NCBI GenBank assembly: GCA_002105175.1
Contig: MCGE01000001.1
Coordinates: forward strand, 682,001-746,000
Reading direction: 5' to 3'
DNA: 64,000 nucleotides
DNA from: Absidia repens
Taxonomy: Eukaryota > Mucoromycota > Mucoromycetes > Mucorales > Cunninghamellaceae
In this document: positions 44,412-57,858 of the stretch, piece after piece
How the letters are laid out: the number at the start of each line of letters is the position of its first letter
Numbering within the stretch: the first letter of the stretch is position 1
The notes under the pieces: generated by a model
What the model was told of the DNA's origin: nothing
The model's input: the letters and a program-made list of their open reading frames with translations, nothing else
The model's database searches: none
Position numbers and translations under genes: made by a program

Positions 44412-45327
44412 ATGGCACCCCAATCTTCAACAACAAAAAAACGTACCTTTCGACGATTGAAACAATTTCGCTGCGACGGCTTTGGTGATTGTAATATGGT
44501 CTTTTCTCGAAGTGAACACTTGGCGCGACATATCAGGTACACAAAATGAACATATTCAGTAACATGTATTCTAATTCCTTGACTCTTTTTTTTATAGAAA
44601 ACATACTGGTGAAGTAAGTCCATCGAAAGAAAAAGTGGCACATACACTGAGCCATTCATAGTGACCCCCCTTTTTTTTATCATCTACCCCTACTGACTTT
44701 ATTTTCCCATTTCCTCTATCAACATAGAAACCCTTCAAGTGCGAATTCCCTGACTGTGCCAAACAATTCAGTCGGTTCGACAATATGCGACAACATGCAC
44801 AAACTCATCAAAGGTTTAGGAAGCACAATAACGGCAGCAACACTGACGACGTCCATATCCAACCTCGACCTTCCCACACTATTGCTGTGTATCATGGTGG
44901 TGGTGGTGATAGTGATCAACGGGTGTTTCCATCAACAGTGGTACCGACTTGTGAAGGACGAGAGGTGGATGTTCAAACTGCGACGACAAAGAATCCTACG
45001 ACAGAGAAACACAACTACAACACCTGGTCGTCTTCGCCTTATTCTTCTTCTACCACACGCAACAGCAGCAGCAGCAGCAGCAGCAGCACCAATAGTCAAC
45101 ACGGATTGGTTTCACCTGTGTCTTTGTCTGGTACCTTTGAAGAACAGCAGCAACAGGATATCAAAATCAAGCATGACATCAAAGAAGAGCCCGCATGTAA
45201 TAAACAAGACCTGCACTGTCTGACGCAAGATGAACTCGATGTTTTGGATGCCCTGAATCAATTTCGACAATCGCCTCAATCGACTCCTTCAACTGGATCG
45301 GTGATAAAGACTGAACCCGACAATTGA
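44412..45327 (+). CDS. Two-finger C2H2 transcription factor
   Basis: Probable sequence-specific transcription factor. Exons: 44412-44536, 44598-44613, 44728-45327; 246 aa. Exon 2 is only 16 nt and encodes most of the inter-finger linker (RKHTGE), so both fingers are complete only with it included. Finger 1: CDGFGDC...SRSEHLARHIRKH; finger 2: CEFPDC...SRFDNMRQHAQTH. This arrangement recalls stress-type fungal factors (Msn2-like), but the assignment to a subfamily is a guess. The rest is Ser/Gln/Thr rich with a Ser run from AGC repeats and a conserved-looking C-terminal segment (LTQDELDVLDALNQF), possibly an activation or interaction helix. A KxEP-type motif occurs twice (IKEEP, IKTEP), a plausible sumoylation consensus. 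Confidence 0.85.
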
Positions 45328-46332
45328 TTGATATATGATTGATCAGCATGGAACGGTTAGAAAAATAGGATAGTACTTACACTCCCCGCCCCCTTTTTTT
45401 TCTTACTAGTTTAGTCTCACTTTGTCTCCTCATATTTTTGACCCCGCCCCTTTACTTTATGTCATACCTTTTTATTTTATTTTATATATTATACATTTTT
45501 TTTTCTTTGTATTTCTCAACAAAAAAAAAATCTGTATTTTTTTAGCTCATTTGTTTACTTTATTCTTTGTACATATAAAAATAAAAATAAAATCACTTTC
45601 ATACATCATGTCGCTAATGCTGTTGTTATTGTTATTGTTTGTGTGCGTATGTGTGTGTATGTTTGGGATCTCATATATTGGGGTTTACATGTCAACGGGA
45701 AAAAAAAAGCAGGTACCAAGAAAAATAAAACAGGGAAGGGTGTATGTGTACGACTCCAGTGTAACATTTCTCATTGGACCGAGTTGAATCCCATCTGTTT
45801 TCATTCTGCTTCTTCTTTGTACATTGGTATAATGTTTTGTTATGTTTCTATTTTGTTTATCATAAAGAGCTTGTTTTGTCTCTAGTAAAAAGGGTCTTTT
45901 TTTTTTGAAAAAACAAAAACAAAACAACAACAACAACAGAGCCACAGGTTCACATCAGATAATAGTTTGTCATCCATCATACGCACGTATCCTCTTGCTC
46001 CTATGGTATATATGGTTAATGACGACATGGCCCCTTTTTTATGTGGGAACTTTTTTTTTCTTCTTTGCTCAAGTTGATATTAAAACTATTAACAACTGAT
46101 GAAATGATCACAAGTCGTTAATATCAAAAGAGTCTCACAAGGTGTTTTAGTGTGCCTGATCAACTCGAACGAGTTCATTATGAAATAAATATTCTCTGCC
46201 ATCGGAATTTTAAAACTCGCGCCTTGGACAGCAAGTGGAGAGGTTTTTTTTTGTCACTCTCCCTTTTTTTCACCTCTGTAGAATCTATTTTTTTTTTCTC
46301 TTCTTTACATATATATCACACGCTACAAATCA
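45328..46332. other. Intergenic, C2H2 gene to GCP3
   Basis: About 1 kb, AT-rich. AATAAA-like runs at about 45577-45590 suit the upstream gene. Poly(T) runs and (AAC)n-like AACAACAACAAC at about 45925. No gene recognised. Confidence 0.5.
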
Positions 46333-49300
46333 ATGGATACAAGCGAATCAAATAGATATATGGATAGTGATGCTTTACATCGGAATTCTTTGAGTGATAC
46401 TACACGGTCACATTTGCCACCATCCCTTCGCTTATCAGTTGGATCCAACTATCACCATTCACCTCGACACGACATGGGCGGAAGCAGCAGCAGCACCACC
46501 ACCGCCACTTCTTTACTTGATCCACGTGTAGTTAATACATTATCTAAGCTGGTGCAAGTCATGAGTAGCGGAAATGAAGAAAATATGAATCCCAAGCAAA
46601 AGGAACAACGACAACAAGATCTACTGGAAAGCAGCGCTCGACTCCTCGCAAGGTAACAAACCCCCTCCCCAGAATCAAACATAACAGCTATTCATCGTTA
46701 ACATTTAATCCTTTCTCCTCGCTCTATAGTCAACCAAGACCTACACTAGTCGAAGATCAACATGATATTGTCCACTCCATTCGACAAAGACGTAAAGTTG
46801 CTATTGATATAACTGTGATGATATTTACATCCCTCAACTGAACAACTTATTTTGCATGTTTGAATAGTCATGGTCAGCCCCAAAAATTCCGCCAAAGCTC
46901 TAAAGTTTGGGCACTTGAATAACAGATTGAACTCGCAGGTAAAACATAGTATTGCATTGATGCACTTAGGACACACTTACCAACACCTTCCATTATTTTC
47001 GTATGCGTTATAGAAAGTCTTGTCTAAAAAATGGTCCATTCTTTATTTGTTATACCTTCTTGGCGATCAAAACGAACCAAATACTCCGTCAAACTCGTTG
47101 GTAAGAAGATGTTTAAAAGAAACACCGTCTTCCTCGATATGTATTGAACAGCATAAACTGACTTGTGCTTTTTTTTTCCTTCCTCTTTTGTCTTTCATTT
47201 TGACAAGAAGCGCGATTCTAGTCAATTTATATCATCCGGCCTCCATCGATTTCCAGTCAGCAGCAACAACAACAACCTTCTTCTTCACCAGTAAGATCTC
47301 GCGAAAACACCAGTAGCAATACCAACAACAACAACACCAACCATTTGCAAGAGTCACCGAGAATCCGACGACGATTAACAAGAGAAAGTAATGGACCGCC
47401 TCAACCACCCACTTCTCGAATGGACAAAGATCGATCCTTACCAGCGGCCATCCAACTGGCAAAGGCACGGAAACAACTAGAAATGGAGCAGGACATGGAG
47501 ATAGATCGACCAGAGATCAAGGTGCCGGACGCGCTGTTGCTACGCGACTTGATTTATATATTTCAAGGGATCGATGGACAATACATTACGTTTGACTCGG
47601 AAAACAACGAATATATCTTGGATCCACAGGTCTCTGTCCCGAAACCAACGCAAGACCTGGTGTATCGCGTCGCCGAACTCGGATGGCTTTATCGACATAT
47701 ACAATCATTTATCGATATCAATGTGGATCAATTGTCAATGGGATTAGTGGGACAAGTAAGTGACATTGTTGATGAAAAAAAAACAAAAAAAAAGTGGCGC
47801 TTGTTTTGTTTACTGGTGGATAATGCTGACCTATATCTCGCTGTGTGTTTATTGTTAGTCATTTTGCTCGGCATTACAATCGGAATTGATGGAATATTAC
47901 AAGCATATCGCTATTTTGGAAGCCCAGATCGAAAAACAACCTCAACAGGAAACGGAATTTATACCCAATGAACAATCATTGACACTGAAACGGCTTTTGG
48001 TTTGGACACAAGAAAGTCTACAACGGTTGAAATTGATGAATGTCTTGGTAGACGTCAGTCAAGGTAAACAAATTCAATAAAGCTCACACATCACAACAAT
48101 CGCAATGCTGACTTCCTTATTTTTGTTTCTACTTGTAGACCAAAAAGGCGGGGCTCTGGTATCGACGATGCACAATTACACTAATCACGGAGATCCATTT
48201 TTCAAGCAGTACATCAGTAATATGCTTCAAGAGGTAAACGATGGATCTTTTTTTTCGCTGTGGACGGGTTTGCGCTTGAAATCACGCTAACGTTTTCCTC
48301 TCCCTCTTTCTATTTGCCATAGGTGTCAAAACCATTTTATGAAATGCTCAAACGATGGATTTCTGAGGGTGAACTGGATGACCCTTATGGTGAATTTTTT
48401 GTAGCAATCGACCCATCCGTGACCGAGGAAGAATTATGGCAAAGGAAATATACATTTCGGGAAGATATGTTACCGTCATTTATATCACCAGAATTGGCTC
48501 AAAAGGTAAACATTATGAATGGATAAGTTGGGGTTCGGTGATCATCTTCATTGTTTCCCTCACACCCCTTTTCCTTTGCTTTAGATCTTCTCGATTGGCA
48601 AATCTCTCAATTTTATCCGATACAGTTGTCATGATGAAACGTTGGTCGAAAAATATTATGCTGAAAATTCTACATCGCTACGTAAGTTATCCTCTCTCGC
48701 TTCTTTTGAATGGTGCATACCGAACTAATGAATGGATGATTTTTTTTCATTTCGTTAGCATGGCATACTTTCAAATATGGCGACATGCAAACAATTGAAC
48801 TATGTGTCGATACAATGTATTTGGAAACAAGCAACCAACTATTATCTTTATTGAAAAACAAATACAAACTCATGGATCACTTACTGGCTTTGAAACGCTA
48901 CTTACTCCTTGGACAAGGTGATTTTATTCAATATCTGATGGGAACGCTAGGGTAAGTTTTTTTCCCTTTGAGGAAAAAAAAAAAAAAAAAAAAAAAGGAA
49001 TGCTGATCATTCCTTACACTTTTTTTTTTTTTATTATAGACCTACATTGAATCGACCGGCAACTACACTTTTCAGACACAATCTTACTGGCGTTTTGGAA
49101 ACTGCGATTCGTGCATCCAATGCTCAATTCGATGATCCTGCTATCCTGAATCGATTGGATGTCCGTTTACTGGAGGTACAAAAAAAAAAAAAAAAAAAAG
49201 AGTGGGGGCAGGATGATAGAGCGATGTACGGGAAATGGAAATACTGAGGCTTACCTCTGCCTATTTGATCATATATATATATATATATATAGATATCAAC

Positions 49301-50299
49301 CGATGATCTGGGCTGGGATGTGTTTACTCTGGATTATCATGCCGATTCTCCTATCAACACGGTCCTTAGTCCTCCTATGATGAACCAATATTTACTTGTC
49401 TTTAATTTTTTGTGGCGATTGAAGCGTGTGGAATATACCTTGACAGCAGCTTGGCGGCGCTGGGGTACTGCTAGTAGAACGTTTGCATCTGTGCCAGGTA
49501 AACATAAGTTCCTTTAAGGACACCAAAATGCATTGTGAACACCAATGAAAAAATTAACTTTGTTTTTTTTTTTTTCTCTCTTTGTTCTTAGAATTGTCGC
49601 AAGATTTACACGAAGCCCAAATGGTGATTGCGAGTATGATTCATTTTATATATCAATTACAGCATTATTATCTATTTGAGGTAAGTGAAACCAATGGGAG
49701 AACGGAATGAGAAAGCGTACAAAGGTGATGGGGACTGACTTTAGACTAATTGATTTTGATGCGGAAATAAGGTACTGGAATGCGCATGGGAAAAACTGGA
49801 AACGAGGATCAACACTAAAAGCATTGATTTGGACTCGGTCATCGAAGCACATGCACAATACCTGTCTGATATTGCCTACCGAGGTTTCCTTACTAGCCCG
49901 AAACATGAACCTTTATTCAAGCAGTTGAACACTATATTTGATGTTGTATTATCCTATAAGACAATCTTGGTAAGATTTTTTTTTGGGGGTGATTGCTTAA
50001 TCATCATTCAGGAAGCGGGCTGCATATAGTTATTAAAAATGATTATTTTATTAGGATCATCTATTCAATTACGGAACATCAGAATTATCAAGAAAGCCAA
50101 CATCAACAGACGATACTGACAAACTGATTAAAATTCGATCCAATTTGAATGGTGTCTCTATTAAATTTAAGGTAAGCGTTCCGCACTAAGAATTAAAATG
50201 ACAAGAATCTGATTCTTTTACTATTTTTTTTTTTTTTAGGCTTTAGTGGATGCATTTTTAAAGGTGTCCAAAGACCTGGGATTCAAAATCATTAAATAG
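46333..50299 (+). CDS. SPC98: Gamma-tubulin complex component 3 (GCP3/Spc98)
   Basis: Core subunit of the gamma-tubulin small complex that nucleates microtubules at the spindle pole body. 16 exons: 46333-46652, 46730-46791, 46868-46938, 47014-47100, 47222-47755, 47859-48063, 48139-48233, 48323-48505, 48585-48681, 48759-48951, 49040-49175, 49293-49497, 49592-49680, 49772-49969, 50055-50171, 50240-50299; 883 aa. Seen: GRIP1 region from [43 protein letters not shown], and GRIP2 with [49 protein letters not shown]-type [23 protein letters not shown]. The last block is GCP3-like rather than GCP2-like. The N-terminal Ser-rich part is poorly conserved, and exons 2-5 there rest on frame and splice sites (joined at TTCTAG before 47222). 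Confidence 0.93.
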
Positions 50300-51140
50300 A
50301 AATAGATCTTCCCCTCTCCCCTTGCACTTTTTTAGTCTCAAGTTTATATGCCTATTTAAAAAAACAATAAAATTGAAGCGATGTATATATTTAAATGTGT
50401 TGTCTATCTTCGTACGTATTCGCTTTTGCCTGTGTATGTATGCGTGTGTGTGCGTGGGTGTGCATGGGTGGGTGCATTAAATGAGAATTTATAGTGGGAT
50501 ATATAAATTTGAAAACTACTTACAGTGATGATGATATATATATATAGCATAACAGACCTGTAGCCTAACGACCACAAAAAAAAAGTCATCAGTTGTGCGC
50601 CATACGATATCATTAAAATGAAATAAACATAAAAGAATATCAGTATAACTGTCCCATCAAACCATTTCCTACCATTTTATAATTTCTTACATTTGTACTG
50701 TTCATTAGGTGAGCCTCTCTCCTGTTACAAGCTTTCAATCTACAGAAAGAAAAGCAGAAAAAAAGAAAGTGCTGCGCAACACCGAGCATATGCCTCAAAC
50801 CCCTTGGTGTTGATATCCTTTCAGCGTTTCTCACGGTTCCTGCTAGTCTATAGCTCATCACTGTCGCTTTATAATAAGTAACAGCGACACGTTCATCGTC
50901 AGCAGGTCTAACAAGGTATGTACAAAATGGCTTGCCAAATAGAACGTTTTGTGTGTGAATATTAAATCATTTTATATTCCGAACTTCATTGCAGACAGAT
51001 ACGCTTTTCCTTTATACTAATGCCCGCTCCTTCCATTACACGCAAAATTCAAGTCACGCACCCAAGGTTGTAGCACTTTGACCAATAAAACGGAAGCACA
51101 CTTTTCCTTTTTATTTTATTTTTTTTATTCCTCACATATC
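50300..51140. other. Intergenic, GCP3 to TRAP-alpha
   Basis: About 840 bp with GT/TA-rich stretches (about 50416-50470 and 50530-50545). No gene recognised. The right part holds the promoter and leader of the TRAP-alpha gene. Confidence 0.5.
50366..50371 (+). terminator. Poly(A) signal for GCP3
   Basis: AATAAA 67 bases after the GCP3 stop. Positional call. Confidence 0.5.
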
Positions 51141-52511
51141 ATGGCCAAACTCAATCCTTTCTGGACCTTGCTTGTATTCCTGTTCGCAACTGTATTTGGT
51201 AATTGTCAAAACAATATGGAGAGAAGAAGTGACGCGTTGACAGAGAAATATCTTTTGGGACGGGGGGAGAAGACGGGAAAGGAGTTAAATGAGCTGGTTA
51301 GGAGGGTTGATCTCGGTCAACATCATGGAAGAAAAAAAGATACACTAACGTTTGTTATTTACTCTTTATTTTGTAGTCTTTGCTGAGGAATCCACCAACA
51401 CCGAGCATGCTCTCAATGTCGAAGTAGTAGCTCAATTCCCTGATAATCCTTTTGGCTGTAAGTAACCTTGTTTTACAAACAGATCTTCGGTTGAGTGCAC
51501 GAGCGTATACTTACTTTTATTATTATTGTCAATGAACATCTTGGGGAAAACGGTAGTAATTGTGAATGGACAAAAGAATGGTGTGGTGTTGACCTTGGCA
51601 AACAAGGATTCAGTGGATGCCACCATTGTGGGAGTGTCTGGTAAAGTGTCGCTTGTTGGTGATGATTCCAAGGTCGTGCGTAATGTAAGTAAAGGCAAGC
51701 TGATGGTGTCAATAGGGGTTCTTGGTAGATTAGCTGATCACTTTTTTTTTTTTTTTTTTTTTTTTTGTTTGGATAGTTACCTGCGCTCCGCTATGATACC
51801 CGTCTTGTGTCCAAAGGCCACCTGGAATTGCCCTATGAATTCTACTCCGAGTTTGCTCCAGGAGAACTTGCTTTGACTGTATATATTGATCTGTTGGCTG
51901 ATGTAATTCAAGAATTTGGATAGGGAAGGGAAGGGGGGAGGGAGGAGTAGGGGAAAGTGTGTCAAGTGACAAAAAGGATATATGATATTGATTCTTCTGC
52001 TATTGGTATATAGGAAAAACCAATCCGTATCGTTGGATATAGTGGAAACATCACTGTTACTGATCCCGAATCATCTTTATTTGATGCACAACTGTATGTA
52101 TTTATGGGGTGCACGTACTGTTCAGGGAAGGCGGGTGGAATGACCTGACTTTTTTTTACAAAATCTTTTTTTTTTTTTTTTTTGTAGGCTTTTCCTCTAT
52201 GCTATACTGGCTGTTGGTGCTTCTGGTGTCTTGTACATTGTCCGCGAAGCATTCTTTGGTGGTAGCAAAAAGAAACCAACTGTAAGACATGTAGAAAAAT
52301 ATAAAGATTCGTGAAAGAAGACGCGTGCTCATCCGTATTGTGCTTTTTATGATGATAGCCCAAAGCAACCGAACCTACTGTGCGCGCTACTCACCGTGAC
52401 GAAAAAGGGCAAATGGTTTTGGATGAATCCTGGATTCCTGAACATCACTTGAAAACCAGCCCCAAACAATCTCCTCGTGCAAAAAAGCGTACCAGCTCTT
52501 CGCGCAAGTAA
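51141..52511 (+). CDS. SSR1: Translocon-associated protein alpha (SSR1/TRAP-alpha, Irc22-like)
   Basis: ER membrane protein next to the Sec61 translocon; assists insertion of some secretory proteins. Exons: 51141-51198, 51377-51457, 51557-51684, 51777-51902, 52014-52093, 52188-52281, 52359-52511; 239 aa. Seen: signal peptide (MAKLNPFWTLLVFLFATVFG, cleavage near VFAEE), a lumenal beta-sandwich with FPDNPFGLIVNGQKNGVVL, LPYEFYSEFAPGELALTV, one transmembrane helix (LFLYAILAVGASGVLYIV, about 158-178), then a Lys/Arg/Ser-rich cytosolic tail. Exon 3 begins inside a tract that looks coding further upstream; the acceptor at 51556 gives the family sequence. The acidic lumenal segment seen in animal TRAP-alpha is short here. 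Confidence 0.88.
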
Positions 52512-54107
52512 GAAAAAGCATCTGGACTTGAACTAGAAATATTTTATTGGAAACTCGGATTGGATTAGGTTTACATAGTAGTAGTAGGTAGTAGTGGGTA
52601 ATAGTGGGTAGTAGTGTTGGTGATGGTAGTTAATAGTCGCATCAAATATGAGCTATTAGTCTAGTTTTTTTTTTTTTTTTTGCCATCTTTTTCATTTGGA
52701 TATTAATAAAGTTTGTTATTTTGTTCTTCTATTGGTTTATATGATTGTAGACCCTTTTATTTTATATTATATATTATTATTGTGGTATTAGCATAGCATG
52801 AATGATGGAATAAATAAATAAAAAAGACTGTGTAGCCACGCCTCTTCACAAAAGGGAGTCTCTCAATATATAAGATCAGCCTCCTTTTATTTTTATTTTT
52901 ATTTTGGTGATTCACCACAAGTAGCGACAGTCCCCTATTACATCGGTTATCATCGATTTAATTTTATATATATATATCATGTGAATGATGATGGCGATCA
53001 AATACAATTTCTCGGTAAAAAACTGGTGCTATTCATCCAAAAAGTCAAAAAGGGGTGGGGAAGGCGGCGGTCATTACTATATAAATATGTTGCAAGGATA
53101 TAAAGAAAGAGAGATAGGGGAACAATTGGAAAGATTTGTGCAGAATTAATGGGTATATTTTTGAGGTCGGATATTTACGGTTTTTATTAAATAAAATATA
53201 CTATACCGTCAGTTAAATTACTGTATGATTGTTTGTTCAAAATGAAGTTACCTGTTTATTTGCAAAATAGAAACCTAAAGTATTTACCACGCGATAACAA
53301 AAGAGTAATCCCCTTTAAAATTGAGGAGTTGAGGGCTCTCCGCATCTATGCTTTATGGTTACAGTCTCGTATCAGGAAAAATAAGGGAATGATAGTGATG
53401 GGATCATATAATAGGAGTGTGAGAGCAAGAAACCCCAAGTAAGAAATAAGGAGAATGGATTTGGTAGCCTCCGCGTTCTAATTTATTATTATATGCTTTT
53501 TTTCTTACATAAGTAAATATATAAACCATCACTTATACTACTTCACTATTGTTTGATAAACCATTTATCAGATCGTGCCATCACCAATGCTACCGTAAAA
53601 AGCGGGATTTAAAAATAAAGACAATGGGGCGTACTGTAAGAAGGTAAAAAAAGGGGGGGAACAGGGTCTGCCGGTTTTACGGACTTTTAAGGTTCAAAGG
53701 AGAATGGCTAGTTTACAAGAAATAAAAGAAGAATAAGAAAAATGGGAGGCATGAAGGAGAAAAGTATGTCTTTATCATCACCACTCTCAGCGCTGGTAGT
53801 TGAGCTATTATTTACCCACTAATAAAAAATCGTAGAAGTCTAAGATATGGGGGCAATTTTTTTTTCATTGCATAAGGGAGCAAATCAGAAGAGTAAGTAC
53901 ACGGACCATTCTTCTTTACTTAGTATTCTCCTATTAACTAAAAAATGGCGTGGCAGCTTTGATTCCAGTGGCCATGAGGAAAACCCAAAACTATATTTTA
54001 AACGCCGACGAAAAGTATAAAATGATCCCTTCTTCGATTTTTTTTTTTTTTTGCATCTCTTCCACATTCTTTTTTTTTTCTTTTTAAAAACTATATTCTT
54101 TATTAAA
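52512..54107. other. Intergenic, TRAP-alpha to kinase
   Basis: 1.6 kb. AATAAA at 52705-52710 suits the TRAP-alpha gene. A GTAGTAG-type short repeat lies at 52576-52620. A 69-codon plus-strand frame at 53233-53442 is basic and resembles no family. No gene called. Confidence 0.5.
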
Positions 54108-54736
54108 ATGTCATTCCACCCTATTATGAATCCACAATCATTTATTAACAAAACTATTGACAACAACGCTATCCGACTTTGCTCTATTCTTGGAATCGGT
54201 GCCTATGGGGTGGTGTACCTTGGCCGATGTGAAAGAACGCATAAAGCTGTGGCTGTCAAGTTACTCGCAGAATACAACCAGTCATCAAAGGCCGAAATTA
54301 AATTACATGCACATGTGTCCCATCATTCGAATGTCCTGTCTATGAAAAAGGTGATCAAGGAAGCTGGCCATGTCTTCATTATTTTGGAATATGCTACTGG
54401 AGGTGATCTTTTCTCCGCCATCACACAAGGAACTCAAGGTATTGTTGGTGACAATCAAAAAATTCGACTGGTCTTTTTACAACTCTTGGATGCTGTACAA
54501 CATTGCCATGCCTATGGTGTCAGTCATCGTGATTTGAAGGTAAGTCATCACGATATGGTGATTCATATGAAAGAATATGGATACTAATCTCTTTTTTTTT
54601 ATTTTATTTAAAAAGCCTGAAAACGTATTGCTATTTGATAACCTCAAGGTAAAGCTGGCTGATTTCGGTTTGGCTACTACTCAAGCTGTGTCTGCTGAAT
54701 TTGGCTGTGGGTCTACCTTCTATTTCTCTCCAGGTA

Positions 54737-54802
<66 letters not shown>

Positions 54803-55501
54803 AGCAGCAAAAAAATATGATGACTTACCTTCTTTTTATTATTAGAATGCCAATCAGGATTGATCCGTGACAATAAAAAAATCAAAGGATATGGAACACA
54901 GCAAAACGATGTATGGAGTCTTGGTGTTATATTGATCAATTTGGTTACTGGTCGCAATCCTTGGAGACAAGCTCATATGGACGACACAACATTCGCTGCT
55001 TACACTCGTCAACCTGATCAATTCTTCCCCACCATTCTTCCTACCATTTCAGCTGAATTGGATGATATCTTACAACGAATTTTTTGCTTGGATCCTGCTC
55101 ACCGTATCTCGTTGCCCGAACTCAAATGGAGAATTATGGAATGCGGCTCATTTTTATGCGATCAACCAAACATGGCCCCCACTACCAAAAAGCAACAGGA
55201 ACGCCTTTGCCATTCCAATGAAAAATCGAAAAATCGATCCACAACAGCAGCGATGATTCACCCTACCAAATCTATTACTCAATCAATTCTGGATTATACC
55301 AATGATTTTACCACAACTGCCCCACCCCTTGCAGTGCCTTCCCCTTCTTGCTCCACCACTTCCAGCTCGTCTTCTGCCTGCTCCATTGAATGCCCTGCCA
55401 CGCCTCCTTTGTTGGTAACCGGTACAGCCCCCAAAAAGATCTCTCATGATGCATTGGTTGACCTTATTCAAGCTTCATCTACCTACTCACCCATGGCTTA
55501 A
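54108..55501 (+). CDS. Ser/Thr protein kinase, Ran1/Sks1-like
   Basis: Active-looking protein kinase close to the fungal Ran1 (Pat1)/Sks1/Vhs1 group, which includes the fission yeast meiosis inhibitor and yeast glucose-response kinases; the pathway here is inferred. Exons: 54108-54539, 54616-54733, 54846-55501; 401 aa. Seen: Gly loop [11 protein letters not shown] (29-39), catalytic Lys in AVKLL (K51), HRDLKPEN with Asp142, DFGLAT (160-165), and [13 protein letters not shown] in the activation segment, where SPE replaces the usual APE as in this group. The C-terminal 100 residues are Ser/Thr/Pro-rich. Intron 1 falls inside HRDLK|PEN and intron 2 inside the SPE motif. Intron 2 starts with a 60-nt T tract. 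Start is the first Met after a T/A-rich leader. Confidence 0.9.
54739..54798. repeat. 60-nt poly(T) tract in kinase intron 2
   Basis: T run starting within the donor context (GTAAG then T) of kinase intron 2 and ending about 45 bases before the acceptor. Entirely intronic. Confidence 0.95.
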
Positions 55502-56169
55502 TATAGAAATTTTTATAGACATTTTATACACCCACCCCTTATTCCCTCATTAGACTTTATTTTACCCAATTTACCCAAAAATTCACCTTTTACCTCTTTG
55601 TTAATTTATATCATGTTATCCCACCATTCCTTTTAGAAATTATAGTATGCCCACTCCTATTGAATACGCTTATTTATTATACACATAGAATTTTTTAGAT
55701 ATCATCTGACCTTTATACACACTCAAATTTTAATAAACTGATACACATATACACATACAAATACATCATAATATAGATATACATAGCTATTTGTCTATGT
55801 CTCTCTCTTTTTTTTTTTTTTTTTTTATGTCGGTGTTGAAAAAGGGAAACTGTTCCCCTTTATCAGAATTATTAAGCAAACAGGTGACTTGATGTCATTT
55901 TTGTTATTCTTGTATCGTGTCATGTCATGTCAATTGGCTTACCCTCAGTCATTAGATAGCGCCTCACATTATCTTTCATCTTTAGAATTGTATGAAATAT
56001 TATCAAAAAAAGTAGACAACAGATACAGATATTATTTTAATATCATATGATAGTAGATCGAGATAGGATAACCCTGTTGTACAAAAAAAAGAAAAATGAT
56101 GGAAGAAGGGGGTTTTGTTCGATAAGGTTATGACATGGCCATGTTCTATCAAACTCTCCTTTTTACCCC

Positions 56170-56210
<41 letters not shown>

Positions 56211-56464
56211 CTTTCTTCCATGTGCACATATCCAGAAAGGAGCATCGCATCATAAGGAGGAAAAAGATCAACATTGGGATCATTGATTTTGGTCTCTAAA
56301 GCCCGGTCTTTCGCTCCTTGTGCTATGTCCAAAAGTATGAGGCATATGCGTATTTTACCATATCAAGGGGGGGGGCTCAAAAAAAAAAAAGGGCTTTAAA
56401 GGAAATCTATTTTATCTGAGCCGTTAACACTTATATCTATTTTTTCGGATATCATTTTTTGACA

Positions 56465-56521
<57 letters not shown>

Positions 56522-57858
56522 ATACCAAAATAATGCTTCTATAGTCAAGCTCAGAATTCCATCTCCTTCGACTCTTTCTGTCTCTCCCTCTCTCTTCGTT
56601 CTTTTTGCCATTATAAGCACTTTTTACATCTTGTTTCCACAATTAGATTATTATTCTCCTTCTCTGTAGTATTTTCACTTGCACAAGATATGTTCTTACT
56701 TCTTACTAAAAACTCCTCGTTACAATTGGTTGTTTTAGATTAGCTTCCATTCTTCTAGAATAACCTTATCCCTTCCTTGATTTTTGGACTTATAAATCCC
56801 CTGCTATATACTTAGCCTTTCATTACCCTATTTTATTCCATAAAACACGACCAATAGGACTCCATGTAACTATCCCGCCCCTTCAACATATGGTCGGCTC
56901 CTCTTACAGCTCTAGTTTGTTTATGCTTCTCTTTCCATTGATCCTTCTTCCACATTAGATTCGTTTTTATATGTAGTCTATCTACCCTCCTTTCTGTATA
57001 ATAGTGTTTCCTGCCCCCTTATATATAACATTATTGATTCTCAACTATACCAGTCCCTTTTATGCCTTAGAGACTGCTTTAGTTTAGTGTACCTTACTTC
57101 AAAAAAAAAAAAAAAAGAGAAGCTTGCTCATGTTTGTGCTTCTACCTTTTAATAAATGTGTTTTCTCATGTCTTGGCTATTGATATTTATCGTATTGTAA
57201 GCCGCCATATTATCTACTGCCTATGGTATCCTCCCTTACACAGAACATGGTTTTTCAACGTTTCTCAACCCAGTTCCTAATTTTATTCTCAATATGATGA
57301 TAGCTTTTCGACTTCTCTTCCAAGAGATTCTTACTTAAGTTGTTGTTGTTTTTATGTTTTTTTTTAAAAAAGAATTCATTGTTCCAAAAATACCACTCAA
57401 TTGCCTACCCCTTTACAAAGATATTCAAACTGCATCTCTACTTGTAATTCACGCATGAAAAGAAAACAAAGTCCTTTGCTATCTTTTTTTTTGCCATGTG
57501 TGCACCACAACTATTTTCTAAAATCATTATTGAAATCCTTCCTCTCTCCCCTATTTTTTTTTGAAAAAAACTTCCTCCTCTTTTCAATGAAATAGACGGA
57601 GAATTGAGAATGACGGTTCATCCATGTTGTCTCATGCCTAGCCCTTTTTTTATTTTTATTTTTTCCCGTATACACATCAGTATCTACACTCTTTGCCACG
57701 CACATTAACTGTACAGTTTCGGTACAATAGGAAACCACAATAGCACTATAGACGGGAAACGAATTTAGCAGTGCTATTGTGCGTAATATCACAATTCTAC
57801 TGTGTGCAGTTGTCGAAATAAAAAAAGACTGAATGTAGTTCAGCCAAAAATATATATA
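55502..57858. other. Intergenic, kinase 3' flank to repeat copy 4
   Basis: 2.4 kb without a convincing gene. AATAAA at 55732-55737 suits the kinase gene. T runs of about 27 bases (56179-56205) and 52 bases (56467-56518). The stretch 56640-57600 is T/C-rich and unpatterned; I looked for a decayed fifth repeat copy and found no clear match. Confidence 0.5.
56467..56518. repeat. 52-nt poly(T) tract
   Basis: Uninterrupted T run in intergenic DNA upstream of repeat copy 4. Not inside any gene I can see. Confidence 0.95.

Noticed and set aside
53233..53442. 69-codon basic plus-strand frame
   Set aside because: No family resemblance, no CT-rich leader like other genes in the window, and length is within chance for this composition.
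56640..57858. Possible decayed fifth copy of the dispersed element
   Set aside because: Similar T/C-rich texture but I found none of the core landmarks (GATTACAAGATGCATGGGG, GGACTAGTTTAGAAG, CCACGTGA).
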